From NCBI GenBank assembly GCA_016711225.1, contig JADJTK010000050.1:248001-312000 (forward strand): a stretch of 64,000 bases of DNA, written 5' to 3'. The notes beneath the pieces were generated by a model. That model searched no databases and was not told where the DNA came from. It worked only from the letters and a program-made list of their open reading frames with translations. The stretch comes from Opitutaceae bacterium. GTDB taxonomy: Bacteria > Verrucomicrobiota > Verrucomicrobiia > Opitutales > Opitutaceae. Shown here piece by piece: positions 1-8,532 of this stretch (position 1 is its first letter; every line of letters begins with the position of its first letter). A program made the translations under genes and the position numbers.

Positions 1-89
1 GCAAACGGCAGTAGCAGGAAAACCGCCACCACCACCAGCAGCAGGTAGATCAGGACCCGGGCAAACTGTTCGAATTCACGGTTCTGCAT
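1..89 (-). CDS. Carbohydrate ABC transporter permease, N-terminal fragment (MalG-like)
   Basis: Only the first 29 or so codons lie in the window; the gene runs off the left edge. The start ATG is at 89 and the peptide begins MQNREFEQFARVLIYLLLVV, a short cytoplasmic lead into a strongly hydrophobic first membrane helix. This is how the second (MalG/UgpE-type) permease of sugar importers usually starts. The gene follows the first permease by 6 bp on the same strand, the normal order binding protein - permease 1 - permease 2. The family call rests on position and the hydrophobic start, since no diagnostic motif is inside the window. Confidence 0.6.
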   Translation of the reverse strand, partial: MQNREFEQFARVLIYLLLVVVAVFLLLPF

Positions 90-95
90 GGCGCG

Positions 96-984
96 TCAGT
101 ATCGCTCCTGGCGGGAGATCCGCCGCTGCGCCCAGGTGAGGGCGATGAGGATCAAGGCCAGCACCCAGCCGATGGCGCTGGCGTAGCCGAGGTCGCCCAG
201 CTGAAAACCCATCTGGTAGAGGTAGATCACGATCGTGAGGCCGCGGTTGTCGGTGGGGCCCGCCGTGTAGTCGAGCATCACCCACGGCAGCTCGAAGAGT
301 TGGAAGCCGCCGATCAGCGAGAGCAGGGTGACGAAGCCCGCCACCGGCCGGATCTGCGGCCAGACGATGTGCTCGGAAACGTTGCCACGCCCCGGCACCA
401 TCGATGAGGGCCGACTCCTCCAGATCGCGCGGCACGCCCTGCAGGGCCGCCAGGAAATAGACCATATTGAAACCGGTGTAGAGCCACAGTGAGGCCAGGA
501 TCAACGACGGCACCGCGTAGGCCTGCAGCCACGGGAAGTCGGGGTTGAAGGCGGGGAACGCAAAATGGAGTATCACGTTGAGCAGGCCATAACGCCGCTC
601 AAGGATGAGCGCGAACAACACCCCGGCGAAGACCAGCCCCACCAGCGACGGCGCGAAGAGCACCAGGCGAAAGAACCAACGGCCGCGGATACCCGGCCGG
701 TTGAGCAGCAGCGCCAGCCCCAGCGAGAGCGGCATTTGGATGAATACCGCCGCCAGCGCAAAGAGCGTGGTGTTGCGCAGCGCCAGCCAGAACAACGGGT
801 CGCGCAGCATGAACAGAAAGTTCTCCCACCCCACCCACTTCGCGGTGCGCGGGCCGAAGGTCTGCTGGAACGCGAGCACCAGCGATTGGGTGAGCGGCCA
901 CGCGACAAAGACGGCGAAGGTGAGCACGAACGGCGCGGCGAACAGCCACGGCGCCCAGCGCGGGTGCGGTGAATAGCGGCTCAT
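96..984 (-). CDS. Carbohydrate ABC transporter permease (MalF/UgpA-like), one frameshift
   Basis: Inner-membrane permease of a binding-protein-dependent sugar importer. It starts MSRYSPHPRWAPWLFAAPFV, with several hydrophobic helices. The cytoplasmic coupling loop that contacts the ATPase is visible: LEESALIDGAGAWQRF, then EHIVWPQIRPV. These two halves lie in different frames, so a single extra base near position 376 splits the loop; removing one C gives a canonical EAA-type loop. The second half continues to a stop at 96 with SRQERY. The start overlaps the stop of the binding-protein gene by 4 bp (ATGA), indicating translational coupling. Because the break falls in the most conserved part of an otherwise good gene, a sequence error is as likely as a real mutation. 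Confidence 0.8.
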
Positions 985-2372
985 GACTTCGGCGCCTCCT
1001 CGCGCAAAAACACGTTGCGCTGCACGAGTCGCTCCAGGTCGGCCTGGGCAGCCTCGAGCAGTGCGTGGCCCTTCGCCTCCAACACCGGCAATTCGTAGTT
1101 GCCGGTGCTCTCCGCCCAGTCGACCAGCCGCTGCAACGCCGTTCCGTAGGTGCGCCGCGCCGCCACCGTATACGGCGAGGAACTGCGCAGCGGCACCGCC
1201 GGGGCCTGCGCGATGAACAGGCGGCCGATCGGCTGGCCACTGAAATAGGGATTGGGCTCGTCAAACACCGGCCGGGCCCAGAGTTCGCGGAACGGCGGAA
1301 TCGTGCCGGTGTCGCGAAAAAACGAATCGCACACCTCCGGCGAAGTGTACAGGTTCAGGGCGAAATCGAACGTGGCGTCCACGTCTCGGGCGCTCTTGGG
1401 AATCATCAGCGCGGTGCCGCCCGACACGCTGGTGCGCCGCCCGCCCCGCTCCCAAGCCGGGATCGGCATGAGCTTCATCTTCCCGGCCAACCCGGGCAGG
1501 TCGAGTCGCCACACCCCGGTCAGCCAATCCGACATTAACATACAGACCACCGCCCCGTCGTGCCGCAGCCGGTTACCGGCGGCGGTCATCTCCTTCGCGT
1601 CGACGGCGATGCGCCCCGGCCCCACCACCCAGGCGGTGAGCTGGGCGAGCACCCGCGCGTTGACCGCGGTAGCGAGCGCCGGCCGCCCCTGCCCATCGAA
1701 GAACCCGCCGCCGGCCTGCAACAGAAGGATCTCGGTCTGGTCGGCGTTGGTGGACCAGTAGTTGAGCAGATAACGCAACGGCCGCCCGTCGGGCCCCCGC
1801 GCGGCCATGAGCGGGGCCATCTCGCGCACAAAATCCGCCCAGGTCTCAATCTTGGAGACGTCGATGCCCGCCGCCTCGACGAGGTCGGCGCGATACGCCA
1901 GCAGCACCGGATGCACGTCGTGAGGGATGCCGAAGATGCGGCCGCGCGTTGTCCACGGGGAGAAGGAGGGTGGGTTGAAACGCTCCAGCCAACCACCGGC
2001 CGCGAGCCGATCGGTGAGATCCACGAATCCGACATCCTCCAGCGGCCCGGCGAAGGTCTCGCCCACGACCATGCGCTCCACCTCCAGCACATCCGCCACC
2101 GGCGTGCCGGACCGCAACGCCGAGAGCAACCGCCGCTCCAGGGCGGTGAACTGCAGCAATTGCATATCCACTGCCTGCCCGGGCCGCTCCCGATTCCATT
2201 CGGCGACCTCGCCCTTGTACGCGGCGTAATACTGCCGGGCGAACACCCAGAACTCCATCCCCTCGCGCGGCGGCACCCGCCAGAGCACCACCGCCAACGT
2301 CGAGGCCGCCGCGATCAGTGCGATGAGCACAAAACCACGCGAGTAGCCGCGACTTGGGGGCGAGGGGAACAT
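981..2372 (-). CDS. Extracellular solute-binding protein of sugar ABC transporter
   Basis: 463 aa. An N-terminal membrane anchor or uncleaved signal (FVLIALIAAASTLAVVL, about residues 14-29) is followed by a type I periplasmic binding-protein body. Typical family-1 features are visible: an early LQFTALERRLLSAL segment, the VADVLEVE strand, a FGIPHDVHPVLLAYR stretch with the usual substrate-pocket pattern, and a late SVSGGTALMIPKSA segment. It would capture a sugar or oligosaccharide and deliver it to the two permeases encoded directly downstream (4-bp overlap with the first). No ATPase gene is in the window; many such importers use a shared ATPase. Substrate cannot be told from sequence. Confidence 0.82.
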   Translation of the reverse strand: MFPSPPSRGYSRGFVLIALIAAASTLAVVLWRVPPREGMEFWVFARQYYAAYKGEVAEWNRERPGQAVDMQLLQFTALERRLLSALRSGTPVADVLEVERMVVGETFAGPLEDVGFVDLTDRLAAGGWLERFNPPSFSPWTTRGRIFGIPHDVHPVLLAYRADLVEAAGIDVSKIETWADFVREMAPLMAARGPDGRPLRYLLNYWSTNADQTEILLLQAGGGFFDGQGRPALATAVNARVLAQLTAWVVGPGRIAVDAKEMTAAGNRLRHDGAVVCMLMSDWLTGVWRLDLPGLAGKMKLMPIPAWERGGRRTSVSGGTALMIPKSARDVDATFDFALNLYTSPEVCDSFFRDTGTIPPFRELWARPVFDEPNPYFSGQPIGRLFIAQAPAVPLRSSSPYTVAARRTYGTALQRLVDWAESTGNYELPVLEAKGHALLEAAQADLERLVQRNVFLREEAPKS

Positions 2373-2497
2373 GGCAAAGGACGTCCGGCCACCCTGCCCC
2401 CTCGCCGTGTGGACTCAACCCGGATTCTCAAACCAAACCAGGGTTGAATCTTCATGCCCTGAGCGGGAGGGGCCGCCTGTCCCACCCAGGGAGCGGA

Positions 2498-3208
2498 TCA
2501 ACTCTCCCCGTGAACGAGCATCGGGATGCCTTTGTTCGGAAGCACGTCATACGAATAGGGCAGATAGAGCTCCAACTCCGACACACTCACCCTCCGCCAC
2601 TGCAGACGCTGGTCGAGGCCCTTGACCAAGATCTCAAAGCTCCCGCCAAAGAGCTGCTTCATCTTTTGGACATCGTCGGCAACATGGCCGATGAGCTCGT
2701 AGCGAAAACGCTCCGGCGCCTTGACGCTGATCCCGATTTCGCCGGGCAATACTTCACTGCGTCCAACCATTTGCACGCGGGTGGAGAACTGGCGTAGCTG
2801 GGCAGTCAATGCCGCAACATCGTCGGAAGCGGCCAACGGCAGCCGGAAGACCAGCTCGACTGAACTCGTGTCGGCCTTGCCGGCCTTCTCCTCCAGCCGC
2901 ACCTGATAGTTTTGGAGATTCAACCCCATCTCACGGGTCGAAATCTCTAGCGCCTTCACTTGCGTGGCCGCGGCGATCACCCCCTTCACCGTGTCATAGA
3001 TCTCAACGCGGCGCCTTTCGGGATCCCGCGTATCATTGACGATCTCGACCTGAAGCAAGAGGAAGTCCGCGGTCTTGCGGATCGTGACCGGTGGAATTCG
3101 ATCCGACGGGCCTACGACTTCGAACGGCGAGAGGATGACCACTTCGTCGCTCTGCCCCTTGGCGAGGGCAGAACACAGGACCAAGGCAGCGATGATGATT
3201 TGTTTCAT
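2498..3208 (-). CDS. Secreted protein of unknown function with LSPFEV motif
   Basis: 236 aa. A clear signal peptide (MKQIIIAALVLCSALAKGQS) is followed at about residues 22-33 by EVVILSPFEVVG. That string is characteristic of the N-termini of TonB-dependent receptors in Opitutaceae, but this protein is far too short to be a receptor and has no beta-barrel pattern. The rest alternates beta strands and helices (EIYDTVKGVIAAATQVKALE, VELVFRLPLAASDDVAALTAQ), vaguely like a SIMPL/DUF541 fold; that resemblance is weak. It stands alone between the transporter genes and a 610-bp spacer. The function is not recognised. Confidence 0.65.
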   Translation of the reverse strand: MKQIIIAALVLCSALAKGQSDEVVILSPFEVVGPSDRIPPVTIRKTADFLLLQVEIVNDTRDPERRRVEIYDTVKGVIAAATQVKALEISTREMGLNLQNYQVRLEEKAGKADTSSVELVFRLPLAASDDVAALTAQLRQFSTRVQMVGRSEVLPGEIGISVKAPERFRYELIGHVADDVQKMKQLFGGSFEILVKGLDQRLQWRRVSVSELELYLPYSYDVLPNKGIPMLVHGES

Positions 3209-3818
3209 AATGGAATAGGGGTTGGGAGAACGCGGTCATCCTAGCAGCTCCGTCCCACGATGTCGTCATGGCTAGGTAAGACTTTGTCATGGGCATGTCA
3301 TACGCTCCCCACACCGATTCGCCCCAGTGCTTGCACGCTCACCAAATGGCGCCTCCGACGTCGCGAAACTCGCCAAGGCTTTCATTTCCGCCTCCCGCCG
3401 CTCCGTCCCGGTGAGGAATGGACGGCTCCCGATAGCTCCTCGTAGGTCCGGTCTCCGACCGGATACCTCCGACTCCGCACTCCCCTTTTCCCGCCTCTCC
3501 CACGACCGGTCGCAGACCGACCCTACACATGAGCGTCCCCTCCGCTGAATCGGCTTCACCCCCGCCGTCCGATCCGCTCTGCCGTAGGGGCGCCGCTTGC
3601 GACGCCCTTCGTTATCCCCCGCCCCCGGGGCGGGCAGCCCAACAGGCGGCGCAAGCACCGCCCTTACCACGCAGTCGGGCTCGGGGCATCCCGTTGGGGC
3701 CTAACGTCCGCCAGCGGTTCGTCGCTGCCCGGTGGGGCGGGCTTTACGCCCGCCAAATGACAATGTCGGCAAGGCGGGCATAAATCCCGCCCTGCCATCA
3801 GAGCCCATCATCGTCTTT
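3209..3818. other. Non-coding spacer with REP-like palindromes
   Basis: About 610 bp without a convincing gene. It holds several short palindromes that recur elsewhere in the window: GGTCCGGTCTCCGACCGG near 3445, its inverted relative GACCGGTCGCAGACCG near 3508, and two GCGGGC-N-CCCGCC hairpins at about 3737-3755 and 3774-3793. No tRNA-like or promoter structure was recognised. Confidence 0.5.
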
Positions 3819-4322
3819 CTACGTCCTCCGGTAGTGGAGAATCGAAAACTCCGGGGTGTCGCGCACGAGCTCCGGCGCGGCAAACTCCGCCTCGAACTCC
3901 GGAAAGAACGCATCCCCGCCCGCCACCGTGCGCTTCACCTTCGTCACAAAAACCTCCTGCCAGCGGGGCTGCGTGAGCGTGTAGATCTCCGCCCCGCCGC
4001 ACACCACGACCTCGGTTGCCTCCGCCGCGACGGCCGCGATCTCCTCGAGGGAGTGAATCACGGTCACGCCCGGAATGGGCGCCGCGCCGCGGCTGAGCAC
4101 CAGCGTCGTGCGCCCCGGCAGCGGCCGGCCGATGGACTCGAAGGTCTTGCGCCCCATCAGCAGCGTCTTGCCCAGCGTCTGCTGCTTAAACCACTTAAAA
4201 TCCTCCGGCAGGTGCCACGGCAACTTGTTGCCCGCCCCGATCACGCGGTTCTCCGCCATGGCCACGATGGCTATGAATCGGATGGACGATGGCAGATGGG
4301 CGATGGGGGATGGATCAGGCAC
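3819..4322 (-). CDS. folA: Dihydrofolate reductase
   Basis: Reduces dihydrofolate to tetrahydrofolate with NADPH in the cytoplasm, replenishing the folate oxidised by ThyA encoded just upstream. The core is typical: IVAMAENRVIGAGNKLPWHL with the active-site Asp/Glu region (LPEDFKWFK), the NADPH-binding LLMGRKTFESIGRPLPGR, and VVVCGGAEIY. The length is normal if translation starts near 4283. The start is odd. The open frame extends to a GTG at 4322, but its first 14 or so residues are encoded by a 7-nt repeat array (4281-4315). The conserved core begins RFIAIVAM exactly where the array ends, at a codon that is ATC where an ATG would be expected. The array may have replaced the native start. 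Confidence 0.93.
   Translation of the reverse strand: MPDPSPIAHLPSSIRFIAIVAMAENRVIGAGNKLPWHLPEDFKWFKQQTLGKTLLMGRKTFESIGRPLPGRTTLVLSRGAAPIPGVTVIHSLEEIAAVAAEATEVVVCGGAEIYTLTQPRWQEVFVTKVKRTVAGGDAFFPEFEAEFAAPELVRDTPEFSILHYRRT
4281..4315. repeat. Heptad repeat array, left arm (GATGGnn x5)
   Basis: Five consecutive 7-nt units, each beginning GATGG, for example GATGGAC and GATGGCA. It overlaps the 5' end of folA and the reconstructed 3' end of the S23 gene. It is the inverted partner of the array at 4699-4733. Confidence 0.85.
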
Positions 4323-4665
4323 CGGAGGCTGTCTTGATGGCGGAGGTGAGAATCGCGGTCAACTCGCCGGCCTATCGAATCAGCAATTCTGCGTCAGCAA
4401 TCGGCACGCAGCGACAATCCACCGAAAACTCGAGCCAGAACTGAGACTCGTCCGCTTCCTCGCGGGTGTCGTGTAGCTTGGCAATGAATTCCTTCCTAGT
4501 CTGTCCCCGCTGCGCCGCTCGGTAATTCGCCGCAACGGAACTCGACGATCTCGCCAACTGCCGCGCGATGGTTTGCCCGGCCACCGTCTTCGGCAGCTTT
4601 TCGATGAAACCAAACACTGCTACCGCAAACGCCCGTGTCCGCCGCTTCATTTCCTCTGGGTTCAT
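4315..4665 (-). pseudogene. Four-helix-bundle protein (S23 / 23S rRNA intervening-sequence family), amber-interrupted
   Basis: From ATG 4665 the frame reads MNPEEMKRRTRAFAVAVFGF, then QTIARQLARSSSSVAANYRA and the family hallmark EEADESQFWLE, matching the S23 four-helix-bundle family (about 115-120 aa). A TAG at 4372-4374 stops it at 97 aa. The same frame continues past the stop with AGELTAILTSAIKTAS, which is the normal C-terminal helix of the family, ending at TGA 4315-4317. So the gene is full length (116 codons) apart from one nonsense codon, probably GAG to TAG. Related proteins occur in rRNA intervening sequences and as the Avd accessory of diversity-generating retroelements; no reverse transcriptase is present here. 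The gene lies between thyA and folA, framed by inverted heptad arrays. Confidence 0.8.
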
Positions 4666-4698
4666 AACTACGTGTCTGACGCGCCTTGGTTCCACCCG

Positions 4699-4733
4699 CC
4701 ATCGTCCATTCGCCATCTGCCATCGTCCATTTC
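4699..4733. repeat. Heptad repeat array, right arm (CCATnnn x5)
   Basis: Five 7-nt units beginning CCAT, for example CCATCGT and CCATCTG. It runs to the first base of the thyA stop codon. Reverse-complemented, it matches the array at 4281-4315. Confidence 0.85.
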
Positions 4734-5527
4734 TACACCGAGATGGCCGCCTTGATCGCCGGATGCGGGTCGTAGCCGGAGAGCGTGAAATCCTCGAAGC
4801 GGAAGCCGAAGATGTCCTTCACCGCAGGGTTGAGCGTCATCGTCGGCAGCGCCCGCGGCTCGCGCGCGAGCTGGAGCTTCGCCTGCTCGAGGTGGTTGGC
4901 GTACAGATGCAAGTCGCCGAAGGTGTGGATGAACTCCGCCGGCTTGAGCCCGCACACCTGCGCGACCATCAGGGTGAGCAACGCGTACGAGGCGATATTG
5001 AAGGGCACGCCAAGGAAGAGATCGGCACTGCGCTGGTAAAGCTGGCAGCTGAGTTCCCCGTCGATCACGAAGAACTGGAACATCGCGTGGCAGGGCGTGA
5101 GCGCCATCTGCTCGATCTCGCCGGGATTCCACGCGGTGACGATGTGGCGACGGCTGTTGGGGTCACGTTTGAGCCCGTCGATGAGCCGCGAGATCTGGTC
5201 CACCGAAGTGCCGTCGGGCCGGCGCCAGTCGCGCCATTGCGCGCCGTAGACGCGCCCGAGGTTGCCGTCCTTGTCGGCCCACTCGTCCCAGATCGTAACG
5301 TTGTTGGCGTGCAGGTAGCCAACGTTGGTGTCGCCCTGCAGGAACCAGAGCAACTCGTGGAGGATCGAGCGCAGATGCACCTTCTTGGTCGTGAGCAGCG
5401 GGAAGCTGGTGCGCAGGTCGAAGCGCGCCTGCGCGCCGAAGACCGAGTAGCAGCCGGTGCCGGTGCGGTCGGCCTTGAAGCGGCCATGGTCGAGGACGAG
5501 TTGGAGCAACTGGCGGTACTGCTGCAT
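4733..5527 (-). CDS. thyA: Thymidylate synthase
   Basis: Converts dUMP and methylene-tetrahydrofolate to dTMP and dihydrofolate in the cytoplasm. With the start at 5527 (MQQYRQLLQLVLDHG) the protein is 264 aa, the same as E. coli ThyA; an upstream in-frame extension of 12 residues lacks family similarity. Visible motifs: DRTGTGCYSVFGAQARFDL, FPLLTTKKVHLRSILHELLW, WDEWADKDGNLGRVYGAQWR, the catalytic Cys in MALTPCHAMFQF, and the dUMP-binding QLYQRSADLFLGVPFNIA. It is transcribed toward folA, the usual folate-cycle pairing, but the two are separated here by the S23 gene and its repeat arms. Confidence 0.97.
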   Translation of the reverse strand: MQQYRQLLQLVLDHGRFKADRTGTGCYSVFGAQARFDLRTSFPLLTTKKVHLRSILHELLWFLQGDTNVGYLHANNVTIWDEWADKDGNLGRVYGAQWRDWRRPDGTSVDQISRLIDGLKRDPNSRRHIVTAWNPGEIEQMALTPCHAMFQFFVIDGELSCQLYQRSADLFLGVPFNIASYALLTLMVAQVCGLKPAEFIHTFGDLHLYANHLEQAKLQLAREPRALPTMTLNPAVKDIFGFRFEDFTLSGYDPHPAIKAAISV

Positions 5528-6012
5528 CGGGGCCACTTCACCGCCCCTCGGTACACCGCGCAAACCAAGAAAAGAGCCGCCCGCCTCCCGCCTCGATCCC
5601 CCAACTCACTAGGGCCACCAAAATCGTCGACTATGGAGTGGCCAGGGGCGCCGCATGGTCGACGCCGATCCCAGTCACCGCCGTCGGTTGCGGCTGCCTC
5701 CCCGATGCACCGGCGGAGTCCACTCCACGCGGAAAGGACACTACTCAAAATCCGGGCCGTTCTGGGTATCGGCCGTCTTGACGCAGCATGGTTACCGATG
5801 GTAGTCGTGAACGAGCCCGATGCCCACACCGCGCCCGAGCAAGCAAACCCTCACCCAATGTCAGCAACCCACCGAGCTGGAGCTCGTCGCGGGCGCGCTC
5901 GCCGCCGTCGCCACTGCCGGCCCGCGTTGATCACGGTTCGCTCGCACTCGGTCCACAACCCTCCCGCTATCGGCCTTCCGTACTCCGTCTGCCGCCGCCT
6001 CCGCCCCCCACC
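5528..6012. other. Divergent spacer between thyA and the surface-protein cluster
   Basis: About 480 bp upstream of both thyA (minus) and the first surface-protein gene (plus), so it should hold two promoters, but no clear -10/-35 pair was identified. The last 40 bp before the ATG at 6013 are pyrimidine-rich with a 7-nt rhythm (CCTTCCG, TACTCCG). Confidence 0.4.
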
Positions 6013-8457
6013 ATGCCCCGCCCGCTCCGCTCGCGCTCCGACACTCACCCCGCGCTCCCGACTCTCGCCGTCGTCGCACTCGTCGCGCTCGTCGCACCCA
6101 CCGCTTCCGGTGCGACCATCCCTGCAGCGACCCCGGCTGAGCTCATCGCGGCGATCAACTCCGCCAACGCCACGCCCGAGGCCGACACCATCGAGCTCAC
6201 GGCCGGCGCGACCTACACGTTCACCGCGGTCGACAACTGGTGGTACGGCCCCAACGCCCTGCCGCCCATCGCCTCGCCCATCACCATCGAGGGCCACGGC
6301 GCCACGCTTGCCATCGGAGGTGATCCGGTTCGCTTGCGCTTCTTTTACATTGGCGCCGATCCCACCAGCCCGCGCACCTACGGCTACAATACACCCGGCG
6401 CTGGCCTCCTCACCCTCCGCTACCTCACCCTCATCGGCGGCAAAGCCAGGGGAGGGAACAGCAACGAAGGCGGCGGTGGAGCTGGGTTGGGCGGCGCGAT
6501 CTTCAACCAAGGTTCCCTGCTCCTCGACGGCGTGACCCTCCGTAACAACACCGCCATCGGCGGCAACGGCAGGGTCGGAAATAGCTGGGGTGGTGGCGGC
6601 ATGGGGGCCGACGGAGTCGGCGATGCAGGCGGCGGTTTCGGCGGCGCAGTGAGCCCCGCAGGATCAATCGGCGGCAGCGGCAACGGCGGCGGCTTCGGAC
6701 TCGGAGGTCCCGGACTGTTCGGTGGCGCGACCGGAGGCGGAGGAGGCTTCGGGTTGACCGATAATGGCTATGCCAACGGTCTGGGCGGCGGCCCCCGCGA
6801 CGGTCTCGGCGGACGAAACAACGGCGGCATCGTCGGTGGCCAGGGCAGCGGTGGCGGTGTGGACGTCGCCGCCGGCGGCATCGGCGCCGGTGGTGGGGTT
6901 GGCGGCGGTGGCGGGGGTGTTGGCGGCGGCGGCTTCGGCGGCGGAGGCGGCGGAGGCAATCACGGCTACAGCGCAGGCTCGTCAGGCGGTTTTGGAGGCG
7001 GAGGCGGCGGAGGGGGTTATGGCTCTCCCGGCTTCGGCCTCAGCGGCTTTGGTGGGGGATTCGGAGTCAACACGATCAATTTCCAAGGTTTCGCGACAGG
7101 CATCGGCGGCGGCGGGGCCGGGATGGGCGGGGCGATCTTCAACCATGGCGGCCAGCTTACGCTCGCCAATTGTACTATAACCGGAAACACTGCCCAAGGC
7201 GGCAGCAGCAACTGGGGTGGATGCGGCTACGGCGGCGCGATCTTCAACCTCAACGGCTTCGTCGCCCTCCTGCACGCCACCCTCGCCGGCAATACCGTCA
7301 TCGCCGGCCCCAATGCTCACGCCGACGGCGGGGCGCTCTACAATCTGCGCTACACCCTGCTGGTCAGTTGTCCGAATGCCGCGGTGACAATCACCAACTG
7401 CCTCCTCGCCAACTCCACCGGCGGTAACGATCTGCTCAACAACCGCCCGGCGTACCTCTTCGGGGCCGCCACCGACCCCAACACCGGCGCGGCCACGGTC
7501 ACCTTCGCCGGCGCCAACTTGGTCGAAACCCGCGTCGACTCCGGCACCGCCACCTCCAGCGGGCCCGCGCCGCTCACCGACGACCCGCTGCTGGCACCGA
7601 TCGGCAACTACGGCGGCATTACCGAAACATTCGCGCTGCTCCCCGGCTCGCCCGCGATCAACGCGGGGCACGCCGACCTCGCCGCCGGCCCTCCGATCTA
7701 CGGTCTCGACCAGCGCCGGGTTGTGCGTTTCGACGGCCCCGACCTCGGCGCCTTCGAGTCTCAGGGCTTTGGGTTCACCAAGATCGGCGGCGACAGCCAG
7801 AGCACCCCGCCAGGAACGGCCTTCGCCGACTCCTTGGCCCTGAGCGTGACGGCCTACGTTCCGATCGAACCGGTGAACGGCGGTATCGTCACCTTCACGC
7901 CACCCGCCTCAGGTGCGAGCGCCACGCTCTCCCTCACCAAGGCCACCATCGCCGGCGGCGCGGTCGGCGTCACCGCGACCGCCAATGCCACCGCCGGCAT
8001 GTACAACGTCGCCGCCAGTGCGAGCGGAGCCACCGGCCTGCGCTTCACGCTGGCGAACGGCATGTTCACCTACGCCACCTGGGCCGCGGCCCACTTCACC
8101 ACCGACGAACTCGCCGACCCGGCGATCAGCGGGTCCACCTCCGATCCCGACGGCGTGGGCCTCACCAACCTGCAACGCTACGCCTTCGACCTGCCGGCCC
8201 GCGGCCCCGTGTCGATCCCGACCGAATTCGTCTATCACGGCTCCGGCCCAGCCTCAGCACCCACCATCGCATTCCCACTGCGGGCCGATGGTACCGACCT
8301 CCTCTACGCCATAATGGCCAGCGAAGACCTGGCAACATGGTACCAGGTCGCCAGTTACGCCCCCGAAGGTACCGCGCGCACTGTCCAGCTCACCATCCCA
8401 GCCCCCGATGGCGCGAAACGCTTCTTCCTGCGAGTACAGGTGACGCAACTGCCGTAG
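6013..8457 (+). CDS. Secreted glycine-rich beta-helix surface protein (surface cluster gene 1, intact)
   Basis: 814 aa from ATG 6013. A basic lead and hydrophobic signal (LPTLAVVALVALVAPTASGA) precede a pectate-lyase-like N-terminal region (ELIAAINSANATPEADTIEL, residues about 40-145). Residues about 149-376 are extremely glycine-rich (repeated GGGGFGG) and carry GGAIFN(Q/H)G steps typical of polymorphic outer-membrane beta-helices. A choice-of-anchor-Q-like stretch (LLPGSPAINAGHADL, then GLDQRRVVRFDGPDLGAFES) follows, then an Ig-like domain (587-686). The last 128 residues are the module shared by the whole cluster: ELADPAISG, DPDGVGLTNLQRYAFDLPA, MASEDLATW, GAKRFFLRV. The role is probably surface display or adhesion; no enzyme motif is seen. 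The first 130 residues are nearly identical to those of the gene at 16129. Confidence 0.75.
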   Translation: MPRPLRSRSDTHPALPTLAVVALVALVAPTASGATIPAATPAELIAAINSANATPEADTIELTAGATYTFTAVDNWWYGPNALPPIASPITIEGHGATLAIGGDPVRLRFFYIGADPTSPRTYGYNTPGAGLLTLRYLTLIGGKARGGNSNEGGGGAGLGGAIFNQGSLLLDGVTLRNNTAIGGNGRVGNSWGGGGMGADGVGDAGGGFGGAVSPAGSIGGSGNGGGFGLGGPGLFGGATGGGGGFGLTDNGYANGLGGGPRDGLGGRNNGGIVGGQGSGGGVDVAAGGIGAGGGVGGGGGGVGGGGFGGGGGGGNHGYSAGSSGGFGGGGGGGGYGSPGFGLSGFGGGFGVNTINFQGFATGIGGGGAGMGGAIFNHGGQLTLANCTITGNTAQGGSSNWGGCGYGGAIFNLNGFVALLHATLAGNTVIAGPNAHADGGALYNLRYTLLVSCPNAAVTITNCLLANSTGGNDLLNNRPAYLFGAATDPNTGAATVTFAGANLVETRVDSGTATSSGPAPLTDDPLLAPIGNYGGITETFALLPGSPAINAGHADLAAGPPIYGLDQRRVVRFDGPDLGAFESQGFGFTKIGGDSQSTPPGTAFADSLALSVTAYVPIEPVNGGIVTFTPPASGASATLSLTKATIAGGAVGVTATANATAGMYNVAASASGATGLRFTLANGMFTYATWAAAHFTTDELADPAISGSTSDPDGVGLTNLQRYAFDLPARGPVSIPTEFVYHGSGPASAPTIAFPLRADGTDLLYAIMASEDLATWYQVASYAPEGTARTVQLTIPAPDGAKRFFLRVQVTQLP

Positions 8458-8532
8458 CTCCCCTCAAGCCATCCGCACCACTCCTCGATCCATCGCCCGC
8501 CGGCCTCTGTTCTCCGGCTTCCGTCTTCCGCC

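Noticed and set aside
4315..4665. S23 gene as part of a diversity-generating retroelement
   Set aside because: No reverse transcriptase, template repeat or variable repeat lies nearby.
4281..4733. Heptad arrays as a CRISPR array
   Set aside because: Units are 7 nt with no spacers and no cas genes are present.
5528..6012. A tRNA or small RNA gene in the thyA upstream spacer
   Set aside because: No cloverleaf with the conserved T-loop bases could be built and no conserved RNA motif was seen.
6460..7140. Glycine-rich stretch as a silk- or PE_PGRS-like family
   Set aside because: The resemblance is only compositional; the GGAIFN steps fit a beta-helix better.
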